Assembly: GCA_947625205.1 (NCBI GenBank)
Contig: CANQNN010000026.1
Location: 1 to 35,690 of the forward strand
DNA length: 35,690 bases
Origin: an uncultured Lachnospiraceae bacterium
GTDB taxonomy: Bacteria; Bacillota; Clostridia; Lachnospirales; Lachnospiraceae
Direction of reading: 5' to 3'
In this document: positions 9,472 to 17,526 of the stretch, piece after piece
Position numbering within the stretch: the first letter of the stretch is position 1
Layout: the number at the start of each line of letters is the position of its first letter
Program-made: the position numbers and the translations under genes
Notes under the pieces: model-generated
Database searches by the model: none
What the model saw: the letters and a program-made list of their open reading frames with translations, nothing else
What the model was told of the DNA's origin: nothing

Positions 9472-9987
9472 CTAATCCTTACTCTTTCTTAAAAATACAC
9501 CGCACAGGCATAAAGCCACGCCGACCGCACAAGCTAAGATCGCCGGAAGCAGTAGCCGTTCATAATTCAGAGGCGGTGCCTGAAACTCACCCACCGCGAT
9601 ATACCGATATAATATATAGGTCAGATTCCCGGTGGTCGCCTCCAGCATCTTCTCAAACGCCGCGATAATGATGCCGATCGCCAGGAACACCAGCCCGCTA
9701 CTAAACAGCAGATTCATCCGCCTGCTGTGCGCGTTGATGCGCATCATGTCCTCCAGCGTGATCTGTGTCTTTTCTTCTTCCCTATGCCTTTCCTCCTCCA
9801 GCAACAATTCATCCAGAGAGATACGGAACAGAGAAGAAAGCCTGACAACGCTCTCCACATCCGGCATACTGGTCCCATTTTCCCACTTCGACAGAGTCTG
9901 TCTGGCAATATTCAGTTTCTCGGCCAGCTGTTCCTGCGTCATGCCCGACAGCTTCCGCAGATGACAAATCTTCTCTCCCAGTTCCAT
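9472..9987 (-). CDS. XRE-family regulator with two membrane segments
   Basis: 171 residues. Residues 1-60 are a textbook helix-turn-helix of the Cro/CI (XRE) type (MTQEQLAEKLNIARQTLSKWENG followed by the P-D-V-E-S helix). A charged linker follows, then hydrophobic segments at about 93-112 and 146-166 and a short basic tail. The architecture is that of DNA-binding proteins tethered to the membrane, common in Clostridia. ATG at 9987 has AGGAGG six bases upstream. It is co-transcribed with the lipoprotein at 8877, so it may control that gene or respond to its state. The operator was not identified. Confidence 0.88.
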   Translation of the reverse strand: MELGEKICHLRKLSGMTQEQLAEKLNIARQTLSKWENGTSMPDVESVVRLSSLFRISLDELLLEEERHREEEKTQITLEDMMRINAHSRRMNLLFSSGLVFLAIGIIIAAFEKMLEATTGNLTYILYRYIAVGEFQAPPLNYERLLLPAILACAVGVALCLCGVFLRKSKD

Positions 9988-10061
9988 GCTGTTCCTCCTT
10001 GTTTCCCGCCCTGTTTTTCAGAGCGCATCGGTACTGTGCTCTTATTTTATTTCATCAAAAT

Positions 10062-10109
10062 AAAAAAAGTAAAGCAACACCGGCTTCCATTTCCGCCATG
10101 ATGCTTTAC
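10062..10109 (-). terminator. Intrinsic terminator of tmRNA
   Basis: On the minus strand an 8-bp perfect stem GTAAAGCA/TGCTTTAC (10109-10102 and 10076-10069), with an inner GGC/GCC pair, runs into TTTTTTT at 10068-10062. It lies about 60 nt past the mature tmRNA 3' end. A second hairpin (about 10136-10155, CAGCGGTTATAAACCGCTG on the minus strand) lies between and may belong to 3' processing. Confidence 0.75.
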
Positions 10110-10167
10110 AATCTCTGCTCTTTCGGAAGCACAGCGGTTTATAACCGCTGCGCACTTCGTGCTGTAG

Positions 10168-10513
10168 TGGACCAGACGGGAGTCGAACCCGTGTCCAAAA
10201 GCCCATTCCCTGTCCTTCTACTATCATATTCTGTCATTGCGGATCGCTCCACATTCCCTCACATATCAGGAGACAGACACCCCGATATGCCCGGTAGCCT
10301 CTGATACGCCCGCGGGGCAGAGGCGTCACCCGCGTCGTTTCCTGCATAGTCGATGCCCGATTCTTAATGTGCAGGTGCACTAAGGCGGACAGCTGCCATT
10401 AGGCAGCGTATGCTAAATTATCTTCAGCGTTTATATTTAGGTTTGCGATTTAACGCATCGCCTGCGGATAGCTTCTCCAGCTGCAGGACCCCTGTCGAAA
10501 CCATGACTGGCCC
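10168..10513 (-). ncRNA. ssrA: Transfer-messenger RNA (tmRNA)
   Basis: One-piece tmRNA of 346 nt, which rescues stalled ribosomes together with SmpB. The 5' end GGGCCAG pairs fully (one G-U) with CTGGTCC at the 3' end. The D-loop-like TGGTTTCGACAGGGG and the T-arm GGGTTCGACTCCC are classic. The tag frame reads GCT GAA GAT AAT TTA GCA TAC GCT GCC TAA, encoding AEDNLAYAA, with stop near 10405. After the discriminator A (10168) the genome continues CTA rather than CCA, so the terminal CCA must be added after transcription. It lies directly downstream of smpB and rnr and has its own promoter. Small open frames drawn across it are not genes. Confidence 0.96.
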
Positions 10514-10572
10514 TTATATTAAACGGCAATTTACAACCGCCCTGCGGCGTTTTGTTTGTTATGCCTGTATAT

Positions 10573-10601
10573 AGTATAACATAATCTGCCGTTATAGTCA
10601 C
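10573..10601 (-). promoter_or_regulatory. Probable tmRNA promoter
   Basis: The minus strand reads GTGACT (10601-10596), 17 bp, TATACT (10578-10573). Transcription would begin near 10566 and leave a leader of about 50 nt for removal by RNase P before the mature 5' end at 10513. Confidence 0.6.
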
Positions 10602-10658
10602 TGTTTTTGTTCTGTAAGGCAGATGAAGCTTCACCTGCATTCCGAACCGGAATATAGC

Positions 10659-11123
10659 TCATAGATTCCTGATCTTGAAATCGCGTTCATATTCTCTGCG
10701 CAGATCCTTCTTGGCAATATCCTGCCGTTTATCATAGAGCTTCTTACCTTTGGCAAGACCTATCTCTATCTTCGCCCTGCCGTTCTTAAAGTATACCTGA
10801 AGCGGAACGATGGTATATCCCTGTTCCGCCATCTTCCCGGCCAGCTTGCCGATCTCATATTTGTGAAGCAGCAGCTTACGCACACGGAGCGGATCTTTGT
10901 TAAAAATATTTCCCTTTTCGTAGGGGCTTACATTCATACCGTAGACAAAAGCCTCTCCGTTTTCTATCCGCACGAAAGCCTCCTTGATGCTGCATTTTCC
11001 CATACGCAGCGACTTTACTTCCGTGCCGTGGAGTTCCAGCCCCGCCTCATATTTATCTTCTATAAAAAAATCATGGTATGCTTTCTTATTATTCGCCACC
11101 AGCTTCATGGCTTCTTTTTCCAT
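10659..11123 (-). CDS. smpB: SsrA-binding protein SmpB
   Basis: 154 residues, normal length. SmpB binds the tRNA-like end of tmRNA and brings it to stalled ribosomes. Recognisable signatures are KLVANNKKAYHDFFIEDKYEAGLEL, GTEVKSLR, the YEKGN segment and the basic C-terminal tail KKLYDKRQDIAKKDLRRE, which fills the empty mRNA channel. I chose the ATG at 11123 because GGAGG lies five bases upstream; the open frame extends to 11159 but lacks a site. With this start the gene overlaps the end of rnr by 35 nt, which implies translational coupling. It stands between rnr and ssrA, so the protein and RNA of trans-translation are adjacent. Confidence 0.96.
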   Translation of the reverse strand: MEKEAMKLVANNKKAYHDFFIEDKYEAGLELHGTEVKSLRMGKCSIKEAFVRIENGEAFVYGMNVSPYEKGNIFNKDPLRVRKLLLHKYEIGKLAGKMAEQGYTIVPLQVYFKNGRAKIEIGLAKGKKLYDKRQDIAKKDLRREYERDFKIRNL

Positions 11124-13272
11124 AACAGCCTCCATCTTCCTCATACAATACAAAATCAACCGTCCGCGTCAGACTGTCAACGCCCTTGACCTGTATCGTG
11201 ATGCGCTCGCCCAGTTTATAAGTTATTCCTGTGTCACGTCCCACCATCTCATAGGAATTTTCATCATAATAGAAATAATCGCCGGGCAGCGTGGACACAT
11301 GGATCAGACCCTCCACTGTATTCGGCAGTTCCACATAGATGCCCCACTGGGTAATGCCCGAGATCACACCCTCGTAGATCTCTCCGATCCGTTCTTCCAT
11401 ATACTGCGCCTTCTTTAGCTTATCGGTCTCGCGCTCCGCCTCATCCGCACGCCGCTCCATTTTAGAAGAATGGCTCGCCACTTCAGGCAGTCTCTCTTCG
11501 TAATGCTTGATCCGCTCCTCTTTTAACCTGCCCCGAAGCTGTTCCTTGATGATACGGTGTATCTGCAGATCGGGATAACGTCGGATGGGCGATGTAAAAT
11601 GGCAGTAATAACGGCACGCAAGTCCGAAGTGCCCTGTGCAGTCCACCGTATATTTTGCCTGTTTCATACTGCGAAGCGTCAAGCGGCTGATAAGCGTCTC
11701 CTCCTCGGTGTCCGCTATCCTGTCCAATAATTTCTGCAGCTCCTTGGGGTGCACTTCCTCGCCCGTAAACTTAATGTGATAACCAAAGTTATGAATAAAA
11801 GCCGACAGCTTCCTGATCTTATCCGGATCGGGCTCTTCATGGGTCCGGTAGACAAAAGGCAGTTCCAGCCAGAAAAAGTGCTGCGCTACGGTCTCGTTTG
11901 CAATCAACATAAAATCCTCTATGATCTTAGTCGCCACATTCCGCTCATAGGGTCTGATATCGACCGGCCGCCCGTTTTCGTCCAGTATGATCTTACTCTC
12001 CGCAAAATCAAAATCGATGGAACCGCGTTGATGCCGCTTCTTTCTGAGTATTGCCGCGAGCTCTTCCATCTGTTCAAACATGGGCACAAGCGCCTCATAT
12101 TTTTTACGCTCTGTCTCGTCTTTATCCTCAAGGATCTTTTTTACCGAGGTATAAGACATTCTGCGGTCCACGCATATCAGCGTCTCCGCGATCTGATAAT
12201 CCGTCACCTCGCCTTTATCGTTGATGGTCATAAGACAGCTTAGCGCCAGTCTGTCCACGTTCTCATTCAACGAGCAGATGCCGTTCGACAGCCTGTGCGG
12301 CAGCATTGGGATCACCCGGTCCACCAGATATACGCTCGTGCCCCGCTCCAGCGCCTCCCAGTCAAGGGCTGAGTTTTCCTGTACGTAATTGCTCACATCG
12401 GCGATATGGACACCCAGATGATACAGGCCGTCCGCGTCCCTGTACAGGCTCACTGCATCGTCCAGATCCCGGGCATCCTCCCCATCGATCGTTACCATCT
12501 GCATATCCCTGAGATCCATCCGGCCGTTTTTATCCGACTCAAGCACTTCTTCCGGCACTCTCTGCGCCTGATTCATCACTTTTTTCCCAAACGCAACAGG
12601 CAGACCGTAGGCTCTTACAATAGACATAATGTCCACGCCCGGATCGTTTACGTGTCCCAGTATCTCTACTACTTTGCCTTCCGGACTGCGTCTATCGTCA
12701 CCGTATGAGGTGAGCTCCACCACTACTTTATGCCCTGTCACCGCGCCCATAGAACGCTCTTTCGAAACAAAAATATCGGTTCCGACTTTACCGTTGTCCG
12801 GAATAACAAAACCGAAATTGCCCGCATGATCATAAGTGCCCACGATCTGTTTCATGCCATGTTCAATGATCCGGACAACCTCTCCCTCCTGCCGCTTGCC
12901 GCGCTGATCCGGCAGCAGCTTCACCAGCACCTTGTCCATATGAAAAGCGTTGCCGGTCTTACCCCCGGGAATAAACAGATCTTCTGTTCTGCCCTCTATC
13001 TCCACAAATCCGAATCCCCTGGCGTTGCTGATAAACGTACCGGTAAGGAGTCCGCCATCGGCTTTCACGTACTGGCCCCTCTTTGTGACCTGAAGCTTTC
13101 CCTCTGCCAGAAGCGCCTGGAGCGCCTCGCTGAAAAGTCCCCGTTCCTTGCGGGATACCTGCATAAAAGCGGCGAGCTCCTTCTCTTTCATCGGCACATA
13201 CATATCGTCCTCTACCAATTCGCATATTAAGTTTTTACATCTTACAAACCGCCCGTTTTCTTCACGTGTCAT
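11089..13272 (-). CDS. rnr: Ribonuclease R
   Basis: 727-residue 3'-5' exoribonuclease that degrades structured RNA, including the defective messages released by trans-translation. Domains in order: N-terminal winged helix (about 1-70), two cold-shock/OB domains (about 75-240), the RNB catalytic domain with the metal-binding acidic cluster DGEDARDLDDAVS near residue 265, and a C-terminal S1 domain (YEGVISGITQWGIYVELP). The C-terminus is short and lacks the long Lys-rich tail seen in E. coli. ATG at 13272 has a GGTGAAGG site just upstream. It follows secG by about 105 nt and overlaps smpB by 35 nt. The secG-rnr-smpB order is common in Firmicutes. Confidence 0.96.
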   Translation of the reverse strand: MTREENGRFVRCKNLICELVEDDMYVPMKEKELAAFMQVSRKERGLFSEALQALLAEGKLQVTKRGQYVKADGGLLTGTFISNARGFGFVEIEGRTEDLFIPGGKTGNAFHMDKVLVKLLPDQRGKRQEGEVVRIIEHGMKQIVGTYDHAGNFGFVIPDNGKVGTDIFVSKERSMGAVTGHKVVVELTSYGDDRRSPEGKVVEILGHVNDPGVDIMSIVRAYGLPVAFGKKVMNQAQRVPEEVLESDKNGRMDLRDMQMVTIDGEDARDLDDAVSLYRDADGLYHLGVHIADVSNYVQENSALDWEALERGTSVYLVDRVIPMLPHRLSNGICSLNENVDRLALSCLMTINDKGEVTDYQIAETLICVDRRMSYTSVKKILEDKDETERKKYEALVPMFEQMEELAAILRKKRHQRGSIDFDFAESKIILDENGRPVDIRPYERNVATKIIEDFMLIANETVAQHFFWLELPFVYRTHEEPDPDKIRKLSAFIHNFGYHIKFTGEEVHPKELQKLLDRIADTEEETLISRLTLRSMKQAKYTVDCTGHFGLACRYYCHFTSPIRRYPDLQIHRIIKEQLRGRLKEERIKHYEERLPEVASHSSKMERRADEAERETDKLKKAQYMEERIGEIYEGVISGITQWGIYVELPNTVEGLIHVSTLPGDYFYYDENSYEMVGRDTGITYKLGERITIQVKGVDSLTRTVDFVLYEEDGGCYGKRSHEAGGE

Positions 13273-13325
13273 GAACCTTCACCGCTTATTATCATTCCCA
13301 CCCGTGTAAGCCTCTTATTCGCAAA

Positions 13326-13351
13326 CGAAGCAAGCCTTATGGCTTGCTTCG
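13326..13351 (-). terminator. Strong hairpin between secG and rnr
   Basis: An 11-bp perfect stem, CGAAGCAAGCC/GGCTTGCTTCG, with a four-base loop, stands between the secG stop (13378) and rnr start (13272). Only three T residues follow on the minus strand, so termination would be weak. It could lower rnr-smpB expression relative to secG or protect the secG message end. Confidence 0.55.
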
Positions 13352-13377
13352 CAATTCAGCTTTATGGATATTTCGCA

Positions 13378-13617
13378 TTAGAAAATGTTGAGATTAAGAA
13401 TCACCGCGAGAAGCAGGAATCCAACCGCAAGACCGGTCGTAATTTTCACAAGCTTGCTCTCCATAGACCTTCCTTTATTCTTACCCCAATATGTCTCAGC
13501 CGCTCCGCTTACCGCGCCGAGTCCGGCCGTCTTACCTTCCTGCATCAATACCAATATCACAAGCGCAATACAGATCAATATAAAAATAACCGTCAGAACG
13601 ATTCTAAGTGCTCCCAT
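13378..13617 (-). CDS. secG: Preprotein translocase subunit SecG
   Basis: 79 residues. Small membrane subunit of the SecYEG channel that assists protein export. Two hydrophobic segments (about residues 4-22 and 56-76) flank the conserved cytoplasmic loop with LVLMQEGKTAGLGAVSGAAETYWGKNK, whose G-L-G-A and N-K-G elements are typical of SecG. I place the start at ATG 13617 because AGGAGG lies seven bases upstream; a GTG at 13623 is too close to that site. It heads the secG-rnr-smpB transcript and has a good promoter just upstream. Confidence 0.95.
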   Translation of the reverse strand: MGALRIVLTVIFILICIALVILVLMQEGKTAGLGAVSGAAETYWGKNKGRSMESKLVKITTGLAVGFLLLAVILNLNIF

Positions 13618-13646
13618 TACCACACCTCCTAAGTCATGCAGGTTTT

Positions 13647-13675
13647 ATATTATCATACAATTTCATTTTGCGCAA
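13647..13675 (-). promoter_or_regulatory. Promoter of the secG-rnr-smpB operon
   Basis: The minus strand reads TTGCGC (13675-13670), 17 bp, TAATAT (13652-13647), about 30 nt before the secG ATG. It separates this operon from the LRR gene ending at 13713. Confidence 0.6.
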
Positions 13676-13712
13676 CAGAAAAATTCGTATGTCTCCCGCT
13701 CCAAAGAGCGTC

Positions 13713-14636
13713 TCACAATGTGAACGCCGAAAAAGCATCGTTCTGCTTCCGCTGTCTGCTGTGATACTGCATCAGGTACGCCTTCATCTCCGTATGGCGT
13801 TCGCCCATATCCTCCAGCATAGACTGAAAATTACCCTCGTTGACGCCTCCCAGTTTTGTCAGAAACCGGTAGTAATCCAGGTCATCCCCATGCTCTTCCA
13901 GAATGACCGCCCATGTCTCTTCCGTCGGCATTCCTTTGATATGGGCAAGAAGATAGTCCTTAAGCTTCCTGCGCACAGCATCCCCGAGTCCATGATCATG
14001 CATCAGGCGGAGCATTGCGAGCCTGGCTTTTTCCTTTCTGCGCTGCTCTGTATAATAGTCGAGATTGTTCTCCCGGCTTCCATAGTCCTCCTCGCCGCAC
14101 AGAAGCATCCTGGAAAAACCGTCCGCATCGTCCTGCTCCATGACGGACATCATACGGCTGTCCCAGCCGGCAAGCCATTCCTCCGTTCCCGCATTTTCAA
14201 GATCAAAGAGGTAAAAAGCATCCAGGCTGCCCATCGCGGCGGCCAGAAGATATGCAGTATCCTCAATTTTCTTTTCGTACTCGTCCGCATCCGCATTCAC
14301 GATCTGCTCCAGGACAAAGCACTCTTTAAAAATTCCCTTGCCGATCTCCATGCCATGATAAGGAAGAATGACTCTATTCAGTCTGGCGCAGTGCGCAAAC
14401 GCCCAGTCATCGATTCGCACGACAGACCCGGGCAGTAGGATCTGCTCGAGCATTTTATTGCTTAAGAATGCTTTCCTGCCGATACAGGTCACGTTCCTGC
14501 CGTCAACGGTCTGCGGTATCGTCAGCTCCGTATCTTTGCCCCGGTAGCCTGCGATCTCAGCATCCTGCTCCCGTATGCGGATCTGGAGGGTTCCCTGGCC
14601 GGTATTGAGTTCTTTTAATTGCGCTGCAGCACCCAT
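13713..14636 (-). CDS. Leucine-rich-repeat (BspA-like) protein, third partner of MoxR/VWA
   Basis: 307 residues, no signal peptide, so cytoplasmic. Residues about 30-125 hold three to four BspA/Treponema-type leucine-rich repeats (ELTIPQTVDGRNVTCIGRKAF, QILLPGSVVRIDDWAFAHC, RVILPYHGMEIGKGIFKEC). The remainder is helical and charged without a motif I know, ending in a basic stretch near HSRQRKQ. The ATG lies 1 nt after the MoxR stop, with GGAG seven bases upstream inside that gene, so translation is coupled. BspA-like repeats usually mediate protein binding, often on the cell surface. In this intracellular context a scaffold or substrate-recognition subunit for the MoxR/VWA pair is a reasonable inference. 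Confidence 0.85.
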   Translation of the reverse strand: MGAAAQLKELNTGQGTLQIRIREQDAEIAGYRGKDTELTIPQTVDGRNVTCIGRKAFLSNKMLEQILLPGSVVRIDDWAFAHCARLNRVILPYHGMEIGKGIFKECFVLEQIVNADADEYEKKIEDTAYLLAAAMGSLDAFYLFDLENAGTEEWLAGWDSRMMSVMEQDDADGFSRMLLCGEEDYGSRENNLDYYTEQRRKEKARLAMLRLMHDHGLGDAVRRKLKDYLLAHIKGMPTEETWAVILEEHGDDLDYYRFLTKLGGVNEGNFQSMLEDMGERHTEMKAYLMQYHSRQRKQNDAFSAFTL

Positions 14637-14637
14637 C

Positions 14638-16155
14638 TCATAACTCCAGAGTCTCTATCTTCTTAAGCAGACCGGCATTGCGCTCCGTCAGCATCATCTC
14701 TTCGTTGTGTCGCTCATAATCCTCACAGCCGTAGGTGCCGATAAATTTCGCGCAATCCGCCTGCGCAGTACACTCTGTCATAAGGATCAGCATTTCATTG
14801 CCGGAGCCGAAGGTATCCTCCACAAATTTAAAAAGATAATGCATTCTATCCTGTACCGCGCCCGTATCCTCTTTATAAGTCACCAGGAGCGCGTCGTACT
14901 TGTCTTTGACAGGGGCAAAAGCGTCCTCTCCGTCCCCGATGCCGCCAAGCCGCACAAGCTTCTCGCAGTCGGAAAGGAATCTGATAATATACCTGCTCTT
15001 GCGCTTTTCCCGCTCCGACAGCGCGCCCGCCGTCTGTAGCGATTCCATCGCCTTCGTCCGCGCCTCCCACTGCTGCCTGACCATCGCCGCAAGCTTCTCT
15101 GCATCGGCGCCGGCTTGCGCCTTTTCCTTAAGCGCGCGGAGGGGATGCATCAGCTCCCCTAACGTCTCCGCTCCCAGCATATTGTCCCTGATATCCTGCT
15201 GTATTCTGCCTATGAGCATACCCATCAGAGAGAGCCTTTCGTCAAAATCCGCTTTCCGCGCCTTGTCCTTAGCCTGCTCGCTTACGATTCCCTCCAGAAT
15301 CTCATCCACCTTATAATCGTTTTTATATTTCTGATACAGGTCGTAGTAAGCCGTAAATTCTTTTACAACACGGTCGCTGCGTATATACTGGCCCACAAGC
15401 GATTCCTCGACAGGAATCTCCTCCTCCTCGTAGAGCTTGAGCATCTCGGACAAGTCTTCCCACCCTCTGGCGGTAATATAATTTCTGCCGCGCACCGTTG
15501 TCTCCACCTGATAGAAATCGTCCTTCTTCATGTCAAGATAATTCATGATCGCCGTATGAACGCCCCGCTGCGCGGCATACTCTTTCCACACCCCGTAATC
15601 GGCTTCCACCTCCAGAATCTTCAAACGATCAAGAGTCACCACATCAAACTCACGGACAGACTTATTATACTCCGGGGGATTTCCCGCAGTCACAATGACC
15701 CACCCGTCAGGCACGCGGTGTCTTCCGAATACCTTGTACTGCAGAAACTGAAGCATGGAAGGCGCCAGCGTCTCCGACACACAGTTGATCTCGTCAAGGA
15801 AAAGAATGCCCTCCTTAATGCCGCTTTGGGCCATCACGTCATAGATGGACGCAATGATCTCGCTCATCGTATATTCCGTCACATCATAAGACTGGCCTTC
15901 ATATTTCTTGTGCATGATATAGGGAAGTCCCAGCGCAGACTGCCTTGTGTGATGCGTCATGGAATAAGACACAAGCGCGATCTGAAGCTCCTGCGCAATC
16001 TGCTCCATAACGGCCGTCTTACCGATGCCGGGCGCGCCGATCAGAAAGACGGGGCGCTGCCTTACGACCGGAATACGGTACGCGCCATCCTCATCCTTTT
16101 TCAAATAGATCCTCACCGAATCTTTAATATAATTCTTCGCTTCTTTAATATTCAT
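14638..16155 (-). CDS. MoxR-like AAA+ ATPase
   Basis: 505-residue cytoplasmic ATPase. Walker A is GAPGIGKT near residue 40, Walker B is ILFLDEIN near 118-125, sensor 1 is TAGNPPEYN near 157-165, and a TLDRLK segment follows in the expected arginine-finger region. The AAA core ends near 230. The C-terminal half (about 240-505) is long, helical and charged, larger than in a standard MoxR (about 320 residues), and may be the interface for the partners. It lies 38 nt after the VWA gene and directly before the LRR gene. MoxR proteins typically act with VWA proteins as chaperone-like remodelling or metal-insertion machines; the client here is unknown. Confidence 0.92.
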   Translation of the reverse strand: MNIKEAKNYIKDSVRIYLKKDEDGAYRIPVVRQRPVFLIGAPGIGKTAVMEQIAQELQIALVSYSMTHHTRQSALGLPYIMHKKYEGQSYDVTEYTMSEIIASIYDVMAQSGIKEGILFLDEINCVSETLAPSMLQFLQYKVFGRHRVPDGWVIVTAGNPPEYNKSVREFDVVTLDRLKILEVEADYGVWKEYAAQRGVHTAIMNYLDMKKDDFYQVETTVRGRNYITARGWEDLSEMLKLYEEEEIPVEESLVGQYIRSDRVVKEFTAYYDLYQKYKNDYKVDEILEGIVSEQAKDKARKADFDERLSLMGMLIGRIQQDIRDNMLGAETLGELMHPLRALKEKAQAGADAEKLAAMVRQQWEARTKAMESLQTAGALSEREKRKSRYIIRFLSDCEKLVRLGGIGDGEDAFAPVKDKYDALLVTYKEDTGAVQDRMHYLFKFVEDTFGSGNEMLILMTECTAQADCAKFIGTYGCEDYERHNEEMMLTERNAGLLKKIETLEL

Positions 16156-16193
16156 AGCTTCCTGTTTTGCAGCGTCCGGCGGCTATACCCCGG

Positions 16194-17501
16194 CTATGCA
16201 TCCTCCTCCAGATCTTCTTCGTCCAAAACGATCCTGATCGCCCACGGCGGTACTCTGGGAGCGTTCTCATCATCGTTTAAGAACACAAACGCCACATCGT
16301 AATCCGGCATCTGTTCCGGATAGACGCCGTAACCGTCCGTAAAATAGATAAGTCCCTTCAGATCGTCAAATTCGTGCGCCAGACACAGCGTATCCACATA
16401 CTCAAAGACAGGTCTGAAATCCGTAGAGCCGAACCCTGTAAGCTTCCCATTCTTCATAAAAGCATCAAATTCTTTTCTCTCCGTGATCCTGATATCCTGC
16501 CTGACTTCATTGTCGCACTGTATGATGTGTACGTTTATTTTATGGAAGAAATTTTCCTGTTCCTGCATGATATTGTAGGTTTTCTGCAAAAAGGCCTGTA
16601 CGATCCTGCCCCTGCATGAAGCAGACGTATCAAGGGCGATCACGAAATCTTTGATCTTATTGCTGTCCTTGTACTCCAGAGGCTCAATTAGCGGCATATT
16701 TCCATAGGCGTCGAGCCCGTATGTGTAATAGATATAATCAAACTCATCATCGTTGACCTGCACCACTTCGCCCGACACCATAAACCTGCGCAGAAAATCG
16801 GTGTAATCGTAGCGTTCTCTCGTGGCTTCCCGAAGATTCTGCTCCATGTTCCCGCCACGGTTCTTATCTTTACTGAAGCTCTTTAAGTCCGCCTTGACCC
16901 GCTCGCTGATCTTGCGCCACTGCGCCTGGGACAGTTCCAGTTCTTCTTTTATCTCCCAGTAGATATGCTCGTCATAATGACAGAGCCTGTTCCATTCCTC
17001 CACCGCTTTCGTTGACGGTTCCTCTATTCGGAGATGCCTGTATATCTTTTCCGCCGTAAGACCGCCCGCCTGCTTATCAAGCAGCTCCAGACGGTTTCGT
17101 AGCGCGCTGTCGGACGGCATATCCGTCAGATGCAGATCCATATCCAGAATTACCGCCTCCACCGCAATATCCGTCGCCATATCCCAGTACTGCCTGTTGA
17201 GCTTACCGGTCCCGAACGCATGGTTAAAAATGCAGTGCAAAAGCGTATGCAAATACAGCCGCGCGGCATAATTCGGCGTCTGTTTATACCGTCTGAGCAG
17301 AAGGGCCGGATCATAATACAATACCGCGCCGTCATACAGCTGTTCGTCGGTTCCCTCTCTGCACTCTATCTTAAGTCTGGAAAGCGCCACATCCAGGAAA
17401 CGCATATTGATCAGAATACCGTCACGGGCAAGGCGCATAACCTGTGCCGCAAGGTCTTTGATCTGTGTTTGTCTGTCATTTCGGAACTTGTCAGTATCCA
17501 T
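16194..17501 (-). CDS. VWA-like protein with DUF2201-type metallopeptidase-like N-domain
   Basis: 435 residues from ATG at 17501 (GGGAG eight bases upstream; the open frame runs to 17555 and would overlap traX). The N-domain resembles the putative metallopeptidase part of DUF2201 proteins, but the expected HExxH reads H85-T-L-L-H89 followed by H94, so the catalytic Glu is missing while the His residues remain. The C-domain is von Willebrand A-like, with MIDAS motif DTSAS in FVIALDTSAS and the later GFGSTDFRPVFEYV and LIYFTDGYG. It probably works with the MoxR ATPase encoded next, the usual partner of such proteins. If the N-domain binds metal it is unlikely to hydrolyse peptides by the standard mechanism. 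Confidence 0.88.
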   Translation of the reverse strand: MDTDKFRNDRQTQIKDLAAQVMRLARDGILINMRFLDVALSRLKIECREGTDEQLYDGAVLYYDPALLLRRYKQTPNYAARLYLHTLLHCIFNHAFGTGKLNRQYWDMATDIAVEAVILDMDLHLTDMPSDSALRNRLELLDKQAGGLTAEKIYRHLRIEEPSTKAVEEWNRLCHYDEHIYWEIKEELELSQAQWRKISERVKADLKSFSKDKNRGGNMEQNLREATRERYDYTDFLRRFMVSGEVVQVNDDEFDYIYYTYGLDAYGNMPLIEPLEYKDSNKIKDFVIALDTSASCRGRIVQAFLQKTYNIMQEQENFFHKINVHIIQCDNEVRQDIRITERKEFDAFMKNGKLTGFGSTDFRPVFEYVDTLCLAHEFDDLKGLIYFTDGYGVYPEQMPDYDVAFVFLNDDENAPRVPPWAIRIVLDEEDLEEDA

Positions 17502-17526
17502 CCGCAATTCTCCCTGGCGCTGCTTA

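Noticed and set aside
10042..10640. Two small minus-strand open frames across the tmRNA region
   Set aside because: They overlap the tmRNA gene, its promoter and terminator, have no ribosome site and resemble no protein.
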